Shown: positions 17,307 through 26,848, counted from the stretch's first letter. The stretch is DNA of 64,000 bases from Enterobacter hormaechei subsp. hoffmannii (GCF_001729745.1 NZ_CP017186.1:3658001-3722000), one strand, 5' to 3'. Notes: generated from the sequence alone by a model not told the origin. Made by a program: numbers and translations.

Positions 17307-17612
17307 GCAAAGGCACAGGAAGACAGCGTTTCGCCTGTTGTAATAAAGCGAGGCAAATTGCAACGCAAGCAAAGTAGTGTAACGCAGTGATAACACCAGG
17401 ATGTTTCATGCAGATCCAGTGAAATTATTAGGCGGCTAATCGATCCACTCAGCGGATCTATAATAGAGCCGGGGATATTTTAAGCAGGAGGATGTAAACT
17501 GGGAGGATAAAGAGACGGGACACCTACGGGGGCGGGTTGTGTAAGTATTTCCTGTTGTCTTCGACCTTATTGCACGTAAAATGACCAGACACATTTTGGA
17601 AAGGAGTCTTTA

Positions 17613-18419
17613 ATGGATATTGCGTTGCTTAACAGGGGCTGGAACAGAACATGGTCAGATACCATGGTGAATCTGGAGGCCCGGAAACTCGTCGAAACAG
17701 CAAACCGGCTGTCAGCATTCTATTTGCAAGATGGTCTTACACGTATCAAGTTTGTCGAAGAGATAAAACAGGTTGTAGATAAAGAATTTGAAACTGCACG
17801 ACGGGCCAAAACCGATGAAGAATGCATTGCATGCATCAAAAATCTGCGTGCTGAAACAGATAATCTACAAGAACAAGAACGCCTGTTAAGAACCAGAGCC
17901 GCACAGCTTTACGCGAAGGTCGAATTTGTTAAGGAAAATAATAAAATCGTCGGCTACATAATTTCAGCTATTCACATTGTGGTTTCTGGAATGGCAATTG
18001 CTGGCGGTGCGTTGATGGTCGCTACGATGACACCTTTAGGTATGCTGGCAGGGGCTATCCTTGTAACAGATGGCATTAACGGTTTGTCAAAAGAAATTAT
18101 TCCTGGTATATATGGAAAACAATATAAAACAGAGGGGCTTGTGGCTGATGGCACTTTGGAAGCGGCCCAGTTTATGGGTTTCAAGCCTGAAACAGGACTT
18201 GCGATTTATAACGCTATTACGTTAACTGCAAGTGTATATAGCATCTTTGGATTAGCCAGAAGACCCGAGGCATGGAGGCTATTTAAATGGATGCCCCGTG
18301 ATTTCTATCGCAGGGTCGATACGATGAGCCGTCCAAAATTAACAATGAAAATAGTAGGTTATGGACTTAAGGCCAAAGTAATATTTGACCTGCTTGCTAC
18401 TGACACATCGAACCATTAG
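17613..18419 (+). CDS. DUF4225 domain-containing protein
   Basis: Seen: 268 aa; long helical N-terminal half with coiled-coil character (ETANRLSAF...IKQVVDKEFETARRAKTDEE...LRAETDNLQEQERLL), then two Gly/Ala-rich hydrophobic segments (about 117-155, IISAIHIVVSGMAIAGGALMV and TPLGMLAGAIL), then a C-terminal region with GLAIYNAITLTASVYS. This matches my memory of the enterobacterial DUF4225 family; no biochemical function is known to me. AAAGGAG lies 6 nt before the ATG. The stop overlaps the stop of a convergent 104-aa membrane-protein gene by 4 bp. The coiled coil plus glycine-rich membrane hairpin is compatible with a contact-dependent or pore-type toxin, but this is a hypothesis only. Confidence 0.82.
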   Translation: MDIALLNRGWNRTWSDTMVNLEARKLVETANRLSAFYLQDGLTRIKFVEEIKQVVDKEFETARRAKTDEECIACIKNLRAETDNLQEQERLLRTRAAQLYAKVEFVKENNKIVGYIISAIHIVVSGMAIAGGALMVATMTPLGMLAGAILVTDGINGLSKEIIPGIYGKQYKTEGLVADGTLEAAQFMGFKPETGLAIYNAITLTASVYSIFGLARRPEAWRLFKWMPRDFYRRVDTMSRPKLTMKIVGYGLKAKVIFDLLATDTSNH

Positions 18420-18730
18420 TCTCTGAATTTTCTCCAGAACCGCCAGGATTTATAAGAAAGGACTGGCGGCTGAATAAATGCAACGATGACTATTGCGATC
18501 AGAATTGATATCCCACCACCCACGACGGTTTCTTTCGCAGAAAACAATATTAAAATGATAAAAACCATCAGACATGCCGATGTTATCCATAAAACAACCC
18601 TGAATCGATTAGCCAGATCCTGAATCGCTTCCCCCAAGGTTCCGCCATAGCTTTCAACGTTGTTTTTTATCTTCTGCAAATCCGATGGTGTAAACCCTGA
18701 ACGTAACAAAGCCTCGTCAGTCACTTTCAT
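18416..18730 (-). CDS. Small two-helix membrane protein convergent with the DUF4225 gene
   Basis: Unrecognised. Seen: 104 aa; cytoplasmic N-terminal helix region with F-T-P-S-D-L-Q-K-I and an amphipathic stretch (about 1-43), two hydrophobic helices (about 45-63 and 69-88), then a basic tail (WRFWRKFRD). It ends 4 bp inside the end of the DUF4225 gene on the opposite strand. Such tail-to-tail pairing with a membrane-active partner fits an immunity-protein model, but no direct evidence exists here. Start ATG 18730 has only a modest purine stretch (GGGACGA) upstream. Confidence 0.68.
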   Translation of the reverse strand: MKVTDEALLRSGFTPSDLQKIKNNVESYGGTLGEAIQDLANRFRVVLWITSACLMVFIILILFSAKETVVGGGISILIAIVIVAFIQPPVLSYKSWRFWRKFRD

Positions 18731-18843
18731 ATCGTCTCGTCCCTAATCTTCCAGAAGTGTTTTCCCAATCGTTGATTGTGCAAGCAATCATACTGATGAA
18801 CTTTACAGCAATCCACATGATGTTTAAGCAATGTATCAGATTT

Positions 18844-18896
18844 CAGACAATAGAAGCCATAAAGCCCCGTTGGTGATACAGCAACAAGTGGAGCCG
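18844..18896. repeat. 53-bp island direct repeat, right copy
   Basis: Same orientation and offset as 16274-16326 (41/53 identical, no gaps), sharing CAGACAATAG and TTGGTGATACAGCA. The stem is weaker here (GTTG/CAAC, 9-nt loop). It lies about 110 bp from the CCA end of glyU, in an otherwise featureless 274-bp gap (18731-19004). Confidence 0.65.
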
Positions 18897-19004
18897 TTAG
18901 GCGACAGGTACGGGTATAGAACAGTGGGTAGTTTTAGTTGTACCTGCTAAAGCAGAGCAACGTAACTAACTGATGAAATATAACTTCTTGATTTATGAGG
19001 AGAC

Positions 19005-19078
19005 TGGAGCGGGCGAAGGGAATCGAACCCTCGTATAGAGCTTGGGAAGCTCTCGTTCTACCATTGAACTACGCCCGC
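19005..19078 (-). tRNA. glyU: tRNA-Gly (CCC anticodon)
   Basis: 74 nt including an encoded CCA. Acceptor stem GCGGGCG/CGCCCGC, D-loop with AATGGTAGAAC, anticodon loop TTCCCAA giving CCC, and T-loop GGTTCGATTCC are all intact. It matches what I recall of E. coli glyU. Its 3' end borders the mobile island, the usual integration target geometry. No duplicated 3'-end segment was found at the far side of the island. Confidence 0.97.
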
Positions 19079-19095
19079 TTTGAGGTGCGTAAGGC

Positions 19096-19123
19096 ATTAT
19101 AGACCTTACGCCTCTTCATACAA
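19096..19123 (-). promoter_or_regulatory. Promoter of glyU
   Basis: On the minus strand, -35 TTGTAT (19123-19118) and -10 TATAAT (19101-19096) with 16-bp spacing, followed by a GC-rich discriminator GCCTTACGC typical of stable-RNA promoters. The -10 sits in the loop of an inverted repeat, GCGTAAGG/CCTTACGC. Confidence 0.7.
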
Positions 19124-19158
19124 GCCTTTACCCCACTAAGTGGCGATTAAATAATCAC

Positions 19159-19899
19159 TTAGCACTTCGGTTTACTGCCCTGCGCCGGAAGATAACGCTG
19201 CGGATCGATGGCCGTGGCCTTATAGCGAATCTGGAAATGCAGCTTCACCGTATCCGTCCCGGTACTGCCCATGGTCGCAATCTTCTGCCCCGCCTTCACG
19301 TTCTGGCCATTATTCACCAACATCGTGTCGTTATGCGCATATGCCGTAATGTAGTCCTCACCATGCTTAATCATGATCAGGTTACCGTATCCACGAAGCT
19401 GGTTACCGACATAGACCACCTTCCCGGCCCCTGAAGCGTAAACCGGCGTGCCGCGTGCGGCAGCGATATCAATACCTTTATTGCCCCCTTCCGAGAGCGA
19501 GTACGGCGCAACCACTTTTCCGCTTGCAGGCCAGATCCAGCAGCGCTGACCGACCGGCGGCCAGGATGATTTAGGCACCTGATAGGATGGCGTCACTTTG
19601 GCTGTTTTACGCGTTGAGGACTTATTCCCTGAGGAGGAACCGCCGTTAACCTTGAGCTTTTGCCCTATCTCAATGGTATAGGGTGGAGAAATATTATTCA
19701 GGCGCGCCAGCTCCTTCACGCTGGTCCCCGTGGCACGTGAGATGCGGTAGAGCGTGTCCCCGCGCTTAACGGTATAGACGGCACCGGAATAACTGCCCAT
19801 ATCCGAAGATTTACTCCCCGAGCATCCTGCTACAAGTAGCGTCAGCGTCAGGCAGAAAACGGCAATGATCGGGTTTCTCGTCAGGCTTCCTGCAAACAA
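19159..19899 (-). CDS. actS: Amidase activator ActS (YgeR), LysM plus degenerate LytM lipoprotein
   Basis: Outer-membrane lipoprotein that in E. coli activates peptidoglycan amidases, mainly AmiC, during envelope stress. Seen: 246 aa; lipobox L-V-A-G-C (Cys26), one LysM repeat (about 41-84, VYTVKRGDTLYRIS), a Ser/Lys linker, and an M23/LytM domain (about 118-240). The Zn site is degenerate: the usual H-x-G-x-D is N-K-G-I-D and the later H-x-H is L-H-F-Q, so it should not hydrolyse, which fits an activator. Position next to glyU and idi is as in E. coli. Confidence 0.93.
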   Translation of the reverse strand: MFAGSLTRNPIIAVFCLTLTLLVAGCSGSKSSDMGSYSGAVYTVKRGDTLYRISRATGTSVKELARLNNISPPYTIEIGQKLKVNGGSSSGNKSSTRKTAKVTPSYQVPKSSWPPVGQRCWIWPASGKVVAPYSLSEGGNKGIDIAAARGTPVYASGAGKVVYVGNQLRGYGNLIMIKHGEDYITAYAHNDTMLVNNGQNVKAGQKIATMGSTGTDTVKLHFQIRYKATAIDPQRYLPAQGSKPKC

Positions 19900-20062
19900 A
19901 ACAGCTCCTCGGTCAGCGTGAATGGCGCACTATGATAGCAGCCCAAACTGATGCGGGTCATGCCCTTTTCCGCTCTGTGGGCCAAACCGTTTGCTTAAGA
20001 ATGCAGTATAATAATTCCGCTGATGGTGCTGAACCATTAAGCATTATGGCACTGGAGCATCA

Positions 20063-20605
20063 ATGAGTATTCAAGAACACGTTATTTTGGTAAATGACCA
20101 GGGAAAGGTGATTGGCACTCAGGAGAAGTACGCCGCGCACACGTCACACACCCCGCTACACCTGGCCTTCTCTTCATGGCTGTTTAACGCTAACGGAGAA
20201 TGTCTGATTACCCGGCGCGCCTTAAGTAAAAAAGCCTGGCCCGGTGTGTGGACCAACTCTGTTTGCGGACATCCACAGGCCGACGAAGCGACAGAGCAGG
20301 CGATTATCCGCCGCTGCCGCTTTGAAGTCGGGGCCGAAATCACCGACATCACCCCCGTTGCCCCGGCGTTCCGCTACCGTGAAGCCGACCCTTCAGGGAT
20401 CGTTGAAAACGAAATCTGCCCGGTCTATGCCGCCCGCGTAACGAATACCCTCGCAATCAATAGCGACGAAGTGATGGAGTATCAATGGGTGGAGCTGGAC
20501 GCGCTCTTCCGCGCGCTGGACGCCACACCGTGGGCATTTAGTCCGTGGATGGTGCAGGAAGCGAACACTGCGCGCGAAAAACTCAGCGCTTTTGCGGCGC
20601 AATAA
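20063..20605 (+). CDS. idi: Isopentenyl-diphosphate delta-isomerase, type I
   Basis: Interconverts isopentenyl and dimethylallyl diphosphate in isoprenoid synthesis, cytoplasmic. Seen: 180 aa, Nudix-fold enzyme with catalytic Cys68 in NSVCGHPQ and the acid Glu in VENEICPVY (about 115), plus metal-site His residues at 26, 33 and 70. ATG 20063 lies downstream of a CTGGAG element. It is monocistronic and ends in a bidirectional terminator shared with lysS. Order glyU-actS-idi-lysS is ancestral. Confidence 0.97.
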   Translation: MSIQEHVILVNDQGKVIGTQEKYAAHTSHTPLHLAFSSWLFNANGECLITRRALSKKAWPGVWTNSVCGHPQADEATEQAIIRRCRFEVGAEITDITPVAPAFRYREADPSGIVENEICPVYAARVTNTLAINSDEVMEYQWVELDALFRALDATPWAFSPWMVQEANTAREKLSAFAAQ

Positions 20606-20640
20606 AAAAGCCCCGGCGATAAACGCACGGGGCTTTTTTT
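20604..20640. terminator. Bidirectional terminator between idi and lysS
   Basis: A6, stem GCCCCG/CGGGGC with a 12-nt loop, T7. A/T tracts on both sides support termination of idi and of the convergent xerD-dsbC-recJ-prfB-lysS transcript. Confidence 0.9.
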
Positions 20641-20653
20641 ACGTCTTAACGGC

Positions 20654-22171
20654 TTATTTCACCGGACGCATCGCCGGGAACAGGATCACGTCGCGGATGG
20701 TGTGGCTGTTGGTGAACAGCATCACCATACGGTCGATACCAATACCCAGGCCAGCCGTCGGCGGCAGGCCGTGTTCCAGCGCGGTTACGTAGTCTTCGTC
20801 GAAGAACATCGCTTCATCGTCGCCTGCCGCTTTCGCGTTAACCTGATCCTGGAAACGCTGCGCCTGATCTTCTGCATCGTTCAGCTCGCTAAAGCCGTTA
20901 CCGATTTCGCGGCCACCGATGAAGAATTCGAAGCGGTCAGTGATTTCCGGGTTCTCGTCATTACGACGCGCCAGCGGAGACACTTCCGCCGGGTATTCGG
21001 TGATGAAGGTCGGCTGAATCAGGTGCGCTTCGGCCACTTCTTCGAAGATCTCGGTCACGATACGGCCCAGACCCCAGCTCTTCTCAACCTTAATACCGAT
21101 GCTTTCAGCGATCGCTTTCGCAGAGTCGAAGTTATCCAGATCCGCCATATTGGTTTCCGGACGGTATTTCTTGATCGCTTCGCGCATGGTCAGTTTTTCG
21201 AACGGCTTGCCGAAGTCGAACACTTCTTCACCGTAAGGGACCTGCGTGGTGCCCAGAATATCCTGCGCCAGGGTACGGAACAGGGATTCGGTCAGCTCGA
21301 TCAGATCTTTGTAATCCGCATACGCCATATAAAGTTCCATCATGGTGAACTCTGGGTTATGACGTACGGAGATGCCTTCGTTACGGAAGTTACGGTTGAT
21401 CTCGAACACGCGGTCGAAACCACCTACCACCAGACGCTTCAGATACAGTTCCGGCGCGATACGCAGGTACATGTCCAGGTCCAGGGCGTTGTGATGGGTG
21501 ATGAACGGACGGGCAGAGGCACCGCCTGGGATCACCTGCATCATCGGGGTTTCTACTTCCATAAAGTCGCGGTTAACCATGAACTGGCGAATACCGGCCA
21601 TGATCTGGGAGCGAATTTTGAAGGTCTTACGGGATTCATCATTAGAGATGAGATCCAGGTAGCGCTGACGATAGCGCGCTTCCTGATCCTGCAAACCGTG
21701 GAACTTGTCCGGCAGCGGGCGCAGGGCTTTGGTCAGCAGACGCAGCTCGGTGCAGTGGATAGACAGTTCACCGGTCTTGGTTTTGAACAGTTTACCTTTA
21801 GCGCCCAGGATGTCGCCCAGGTCCCACTTCTTGAACTGCTCGTTATAGATGCCTTCCGGCAGGTCGTCACGAGAGACATACAGCTGAATGCGGCCGCCAA
21901 CGTCCTGTAAGGTCACGAAGGAGGCTTTACCCATGATACGACGGGTCATCATGCGGCCCGCCACGGACACTTCAACGTTCAGCGCTTCAAGCTCTTCGTT
22001 CTCTTTACCGTCGAAGTCTGCGTGCAGTTGGTCTGAGGTGTGGTCACGACGAAAATCGTTCGGGAACGGCACGCCCTGCTCGCGCAGCGCTGCCAGCTTC
22101 TCGCGGCGGGTTTTCAGTTCGTTATTAAGATCGACTACCGCGTCAGCGCCCTGTGATTGTTGTTCAGACAT
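20654..22171 (-). CDS. lysS: Lysyl-tRNA synthetase, class II
   Basis: Charges tRNA-Lys. Seen: 505 aa; N-terminal OB-fold anticodon-binding domain (about 65-150), class II motif 1 near GGASARPF, motif 2 [14 protein letters not shown] (about 268-281), motif 3 [12 protein letters not shown] near the C-terminus. Length matches E. coli LysS. It follows prfB by 9 nt on the same strand, the classic prfB-lysS arrangement, and is the last gene before the shared terminator. Confidence 0.97.
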   Translation of the reverse strand: MSEQQSQGADAVVDLNNELKTRREKLAALREQGVPFPNDFRRDHTSDQLHADFDGKENEELEALNVEVSVAGRMMTRRIMGKASFVTLQDVGGRIQLYVSRDDLPEGIYNEQFKKWDLGDILGAKGKLFKTKTGELSIHCTELRLLTKALRPLPDKFHGLQDQEARYRQRYLDLISNDESRKTFKIRSQIMAGIRQFMVNRDFMEVETPMMQVIPGGASARPFITHHNALDLDMYLRIAPELYLKRLVVGGFDRVFEINRNFRNEGISVRHNPEFTMMELYMAYADYKDLIELTESLFRTLAQDILGTTQVPYGEEVFDFGKPFEKLTMREAIKKYRPETNMADLDNFDSAKAIAESIGIKVEKSWGLGRIVTEIFEEVAEAHLIQPTFITEYPAEVSPLARRNDENPEITDRFEFFIGGREIGNGFSELNDAEDQAQRFQDQVNAKAAGDDEAMFFDEDYVTALEHGLPPTAGLGIGIDRMVMLFTNSHTIRDVILFPAMRPVK

Positions 22172-22180
22172 GTTGGTTCC

Positions 22181-23279
22181 TCATAACCCTGCTTTCAAAC
22201 TTGCTTCGATAAATTGATCCAGGCTGCCGTCCAGCACCGCCTGCGTGTTACGGGTTTCAACCCCAGTACGCAGGTCTTTGATGCGGGAGTCATCAAGGAC
22301 GTAAGAACGGATCTGGCTGCCCCAGCCGATGTCGGACTTGTTGTCTTCCATCGCCTGCTTCTCAGCATTTTTCTTCTGCATCTCCAGCTCATAAAGCTTC
22401 GCTTTCATCTGCTTCATGGCCTGGTCTTTGTTCTTATGCTGGGAACGGTCGTTCTGGCACTGTGTTACCAGCCCGGTTGGAATGTGGGTAATACGCACCG
22501 CAGATTCCGTACGGTTAACGTGCTGACCGCCCGCGCCGGATGCGCGGTAAACGTCGATACGCAGGTCCGCCGGGTTGATGTCGATATCGATATCTTCATC
22601 CACTTCCGGGTAGACAAACGCGGAGCTGAAGGAGGTGTGGCGACGGCCACCGGAATCGAACGGGCTCTTACGCACCAGGCGGTGAACGCCGGTTTCAGTA
22701 CGCAGCCAGCCGTAGGCGTAATCGCCAATAATCTTAATGGTGACGGACTTGATACCCGCCACTTCACCTTCGGACTCTTCGATAATCTCGGTTTTGAAAC
22801 CGCGCGCTTCTGCCCAGCGCAGATACATACGCATCAGCATGCTGGCCCAGTCCTGCGCTTCGGTACCGCCAGAGCCTGCCTGAATATCGAGATAGCAGTC
22901 AGCGCTATCGTATTCGCCGGAGAACATGCGACGGAATTCCAGCTGCGCCAGCTTCTCTTCCAGCACGTCGAGCTCTGCCACGGCTTCGTTAAAGGTTTCT
23001 TCGTCGTCGGCTTCGACAGCCAGCTCCAGCAGCCCAGAAACATCTTCCAGACCCTGCGCCATTTGATCCAGCGTATCTACGATGGCTTCGAGGGAGGAAC
23101 GTTCTTTACCCAGCGCCTGCGCGCGTTCAGGTTCGTTCCAGACGTCCGGCTGTTCCAGCTCGGCGTTTACTTCTTCGAGACGCTCTTTCTTGGCATCGTA
23201 GTCAAAGATACCCCCTAAGAACGTCAGAGCGCTCCGTGAGGTCCTGAATGCGGTTTTTTACCGGATTAATTTCAAACAT
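22181..23279 (-). CDS. prfB: Peptide chain release factor 2 (programmed +1 frameshift)
   Basis: Recognises UAA and UGA and releases the nascent chain. The gene starts at ATG 23279 ([10 protein letters not shown]), meets an in-frame TGA at 23204-23202 and needs a +1 shift to continue, giving 365 aa. Seen: SPF tripeptide at 205-207 and GGQ at 250-252 (E. coli numbering). Residue 246, just before S-G-A-G-G-Q, is Ala, not the Thr peculiar to E. coli K-12; Ala246 is associated with a more active RF2. It lies between recJ and lysS in the operon. Confidence 0.97.
23201..23216 (-). promoter_or_regulatory. prfB autoregulatory frameshift site
   Basis: Minus-strand AGGGGG (internal Shine-Dalgarno, 23216-23211), then TAT, then CTT-TGA-C (23207-23201). 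Slow decoding of UGA when RF2 is scarce permits the +1 slip to G-A-C (Asp26). The spacing is canonical. Confidence 0.95.
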
Positions 23280-23369
23280 GGTCTGTTTTCTTTTATGAGC
23301 TTGTCAAAATGCGGTGATAAGAGCGGGATTGTACCGAATCCACGCCCTTTTTTATAGAGATTACTGACG

Positions 23370-25103
23370 CTAAATTGGCCAGATATTGTCGATGATGATC
23401 TGAAGGGTGCGGTTACCGCGGAACTCGTTAATATCCAGCTTATAGGCCAGCTCAACCTCGCGCACGCCGTTGTCCGGCCAGATGGAGGTATCAACGTTAA
23501 AGGCGATGCCGTCGAGCAGCGGCCCGCCGCCGACCGGTTCCACCATCACTTTGAGATGGCGTTCGCCCACGATGCGCTGTTGCAGCAAACGAAAACGTCC
23601 GTCGAAAAGCGGCTCCGGGAACATCTGCCCCCATGGGCCAGCATCGCGCAGCATCTGCGCCACCTCCATGGTCATTTCAGCCGGAGAAAGCTCGCCGTCA
23701 GAAACCACTTCACCCTGCAACAGAGACGGATCGATCCACTCGGTGACCAGTTCGCCAAACAGACGCTGGAACTCGTCGAACTTCGCCTCTTCCAGCGACA
23801 GGCCTGCCGCCATCGCGTGGCCGCCGAACTTAATCATCAGGTTCGGATGAAGCGTGTCGAGACGCTCCAGCGCATCGCGCATATGCAGCCCCTGAATGGA
23901 ACGACCGGAGCCTTTCAGCGTGCCGTCCCCGGCGGGGGCGAACGCGATCACCGGGCGGTGGAAACGCTCTTTAATGCGCGACGCCAGAATGCCCACCACG
24001 CCCTGGTGCCATTCGGGGTGATACATCGCCAGCCCACCCGGCAGGTTATCGCCGCTGCGCTCCAGTTTTTCGCACAGGGTCAGCGCTTCGGCCTGCATCC
24101 CCTGCTCAATCTCTTTACGGGTCTGGTTGAGTGCGTCCAGCTCACTGGCCAGCACGCGCGCTTCGCCGATGTTGTCGCACAGGAGCAGCGCAACGCCAAC
24201 CGACATATCGTCCAGCCGCCCCGCCGCGTTCAGGCGCGGGCCGAGGGCAAAACCCAAATCGCTTGCCGCGAGCTTCAGCGGATCGCGGTTGGCAATTTCC
24301 AGCAGCGCCTTGATCCCCGGACGGCATTTGCCCGCCCGAATGCGGCTCAAGCCCTGCCAGGTGAGAATACGGTTATTGGTATCGAGCGGCACCACGTCCG
24401 CCACGGTTCCCAGCGCCACCAGATCGAGATACTCCGCGAGGTTCGGCACGGCAATCCCGCGCGATTCGAACCAGCCCTTATCACGCAGCAACGTGCGTAA
24501 CGCCAGCATCAGATAAAACGCCACCCCTACTCCGGCCAGCGATTTCGACGGGAAATCGCAGTCGCGCAGGTTCGGGTTAATGATGGCTTCAGCGTCTGGC
24601 AGGGTTTCTCCTGGCAGGTGGTGATCGGTGACCAGTACCGGGATCCCCAGCGCATGGGCATGATCGACCCCCGCATGAGAAGAGATCCCGTTATCCACGG
24701 TCATGATCATCTGTGCACCACGGGCATGGGCCTGATCGACCACTTCCGGGCTGAGGCCGTAGCCGTCTTCAAACCGGTTCGGCACCAGGTAAGCCACGTT
24801 ATCGCAGCCCAGCGCACGCAGGCTGAGTACGCTCAGCGCGGTACTGGTGGCGCCGTCGGCATCGAAATCGCCCACCACGACAATCCGCGTCCCGTCACGG
24901 AACGCGTCGTAGAGCATTTCAGTCGCTTTTTCGATGCCACTCAGCGCTTGCCAGGGCAGCATGCCTTTGACGCTGCGCTCAAGATCGCTTGCCGTACGCA
25001 CGCCACGGCTGGCGTACAACCGCTTTAACAGCAGCGGAAGCGTATCTGGTAAATCCGCGGTTTCAACCGCATCGCGGCGGCGCAGTTTTATCGGGGCTTT
25101 CAC
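23370..25103 (-). CDS. recJ: Single-strand-specific 5'-3' exonuclease RecJ
   Basis: DHH-superfamily exonuclease in RecF-pathway recombination and mismatch repair. Seen: 577 aa, the same length as E. coli; metal motif G-D-F-D-A-D-G at 78-84, D-H-H at 160-162, DHHA1 region with G-G-H-A-M-A-A-G, C-terminal OB fold. It starts 5 nt after dsbC, so the two are coupled. A 90-nt gap leads to prfB. Confidence 0.97.
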   Translation of the reverse strand: MKAPIKLRRRDAVETADLPDTLPLLLKRLYASRGVRTASDLERSVKGMLPWQALSGIEKATEMLYDAFRDGTRIVVVGDFDADGATSTALSVLSLRALGCDNVAYLVPNRFEDGYGLSPEVVDQAHARGAQMIMTVDNGISSHAGVDHAHALGIPVLVTDHHLPGETLPDAEAIINPNLRDCDFPSKSLAGVGVAFYLMLALRTLLRDKGWFESRGIAVPNLAEYLDLVALGTVADVVPLDTNNRILTWQGLSRIRAGKCRPGIKALLEIANRDPLKLAASDLGFALGPRLNAAGRLDDMSVGVALLLCDNIGEARVLASELDALNQTRKEIEQGMQAEALTLCEKLERSGDNLPGGLAMYHPEWHQGVVGILASRIKERFHRPVIAFAPAGDGTLKGSGRSIQGLHMRDALERLDTLHPNLMIKFGGHAMAAGLSLEEAKFDEFQRLFGELVTEWIDPSLLQGEVVSDGELSPAEMTMEVAQMLRDAGPWGQMFPEPLFDGRFRLLQQRIVGERHLKVMVEPVGGGPLLDGIAFNVDTSIWPDNGVREVELAYKLDINEFRGNRTLQIIIDNIWPI

Positions 25104-25108
25104 GCGAA

Positions 25109-25822
25109 TTATTTACCACCCGTCTGTTTCTGGTGTTCGTCGAGGAACGCTTTCATCTCTTTTGGCCCCTGGTAGCCCGGCACCACATAGCCGTTGCTCA
25201 GCACAATGGCTGGCGTACCGCTCACGCCAAACTGTACGCCCAGCGCGTAGTGGTTAGCGATGTCGATATCGCAGGAGGCGGGCTTCACGCCTTTACCGTT
25301 CATCGCATCATCAAAGGCCTTGTTGCGGTCTTTCGCACACCAGATCGCTTTCATATCCTGCTCAGGCTGACTCTGCACGCCAGCGCGTGGGAAGGCCAGG
25401 TAACGCACGGTAATGCCCAGCGCGTTGTAGTCTTTCATCTCTTCATGCAGCTTGTGGCAGTAGCCGCAGGTGATGTCGGTGAAGACGGTAATGACGTGCT
25501 TTTCCTGCGCCGCTTTGTAGACAATCATCTCTTTTTCGAGCGCATTCAGGTTTTTCATCAGTAGCTGGTTGGTGACGTTCACCGGCTGCGCACCGCTCAC
25601 GTCGTACATTGGCCCCTGAATGATGTGCTTTCCGTCTTCGGTCACGTACAGCACGCCGCTGTTGGTCAGCACCGTTTTCATGCCAGCCACCGGCGCTGGC
25701 TGGATCTCGCTGCTGGCGACGCCGAGTTTCGTCAGAGACTGTTTAATGGCGGCATCATCCGCATGGGCAAAACCGGAAACCGAAGCTGCCAGCAGGGTGA
25801 ACAGCGCTAAAGACTTTTTCAT
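25109..25822 (-). CDS. dsbC: Thiol:disulfide interchange protein DsbC
   Basis: Periplasmic disulfide isomerase, kept reduced by DsbD. Seen: 237 aa from ATG 25822; signal peptide with cleavage after Ala21 (GFAHA-DD); N-terminal dimerisation domain; thioredoxin domain with C-G-Y-C in T-D-I-T-C-G-Y-C-H-K; a second Cys pair (WCAKD...ASCDID). The longer open frame to 25945 lies inside xerD and has no supporting ribosome site, whereas AGGA precedes 25822. Operon xerD-dsbC-recJ as in E. coli. Confidence 0.96.
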   Translation of the reverse strand: MKKSLALFTLLAASVSGFAHADDAAIKQSLTKLGVASSEIQPAPVAGMKTVLTNSGVLYVTEDGKHIIQGPMYDVSGAQPVNVTNQLLMKNLNALEKEMIVYKAAQEKHVITVFTDITCGYCHKLHEEMKDYNALGITVRYLAFPRAGVQSQPEQDMKAIWCAKDRNKAFDDAMNGKGVKPASCDIDIANHYALGVQFGVSGTPAIVLSNGYVVPGYQGPKEMKAFLDEHQKQTGGK

Positions 25823-25850
25823 ATATGATCCTGTAACAATTCGTCGGCAC

Positions 25851-26747
25851 TCACGCGCGAGGGTGGTGCTGTTGGTGTAGCTGCCGCAGGCGTTCCGTCG
25901 CGACATGGGTGTATATTTGCGTCGTTGAAAGATCGCTGTGTCCAAGCAACATCTGCACCACGCGTAAATCCGCGCCGTGGTTTAACAGATGCGTCGCGAA
26001 GGCGTGACGCAAAACGTGCGGCGACAGCTTCTCACTGTCAATACCCGCCAGTGTGGCGTAATGTTTAATGCGATGCCAGAACGTTTGTCGCGTCATCTGC
26101 TGCGCGCGCTGGCTCGGGAATAATACATCTATGGAGACGCCGTTCAGCAGCCACGGACGCCCGTGTTCCAGATACGTCTCCAGCCAGTAGACCGCCTCTT
26201 CACCCAGCGGCACCAGCCGTTCTTTGTTCCCTTTACCGATAACGCGCACCACGCCCTGACGCAGGCTGATATCGCTCATCGTCAGGCCCACCAGCTCGGA
26301 AACGCGCAAGCCCGTGGCATACAATAGTTCAAGCATGGCTTTATCGCGTAACTCCAGCGGAAGGTCAACTGCGGGCGACTGTAATAATCTCTCAACTTGC
26401 GCTTCGCTGAGATCTTTTGGCAGCCGCTGAGGTAGTTTAGGCGATGCCAGCAGTGCGCTGGGATCATCCGCGCGGATCTTCTCGCGGTAAAGGTGCTGGA
26501 ACAGGCGGCGCATGGCGCTCAGCAGACGTGCGGAGCTGGTGGCTTTGTACCCCCCTTCCATCCGCTCAGCCAGTAACCCTTGCAGGTCATCGCTTTGTGC
26601 GCTTTCAAGCGTCAGCCCCCGGTGCGCCAGCCACTCGACCAGCAGAGTGAGATCCCGACGATAGGCGCTGAGCGTATTGTCAGCGAGGTTTTTCTCCAGC
26701 CACAGCGCGTCGAGAAACTGTTCGATGAGTGCGAGATCCTTTTCCAC
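25851..26747 (-). CDS. xerD: Site-specific tyrosine recombinase XerD
   Basis: Resolves chromosome dimers at dif with XerC and FtsK. Seen: 298 aa; all catalytic residues at the E. coli positions: Arg148, Lys172, His244, Arg247, His270, Tyr279. It heads the operon with dsbC (28-nt gap). It is divergent from fldB across about 100 bp that must hold both promoters. Confidence 0.98.
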   Translation of the reverse strand: MEKDLALIEQFLDALWLEKNLADNTLSAYRRDLTLLVEWLAHRGLTLESAQSDDLQGLLAERMEGGYKATSSARLLSAMRRLFQHLYREKIRADDPSALLASPKLPQRLPKDLSEAQVERLLQSPAVDLPLELRDKAMLELLYATGLRVSELVGLTMSDISLRQGVVRVIGKGNKERLVPLGEEAVYWLETYLEHGRPWLLNGVSIDVLFPSQRAQQMTRQTFWHRIKHYATLAGIDSEKLSPHVLRHAFATHLLNHGADLRVVQMLLGHSDLSTTQIYTHVATERLRQLHQQHHPRA

Positions 26748-26848
26748 ATCAACCCCTATGGTTCTGCAATCTGGCCATTATGCCTGATTGCCATCGGTTT
26801 CTGGTACACTACGCGCAAAGTCATAGCAAGAATTGAGATAGTTACGCG

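Noticed and set aside
20702..21910. 402-codon frame opposite lysS, and similar long frames opposite prfB, recJ, pgk and fbaA
   Set aside because: All lie wholly within well-supported core genes and show no family motifs.
25823..25945. N-terminal extension of DsbC to 25945
   Set aside because: The extra codons lie inside xerD, have no ribosome site and would hide the clear signal peptide starting at 25822.
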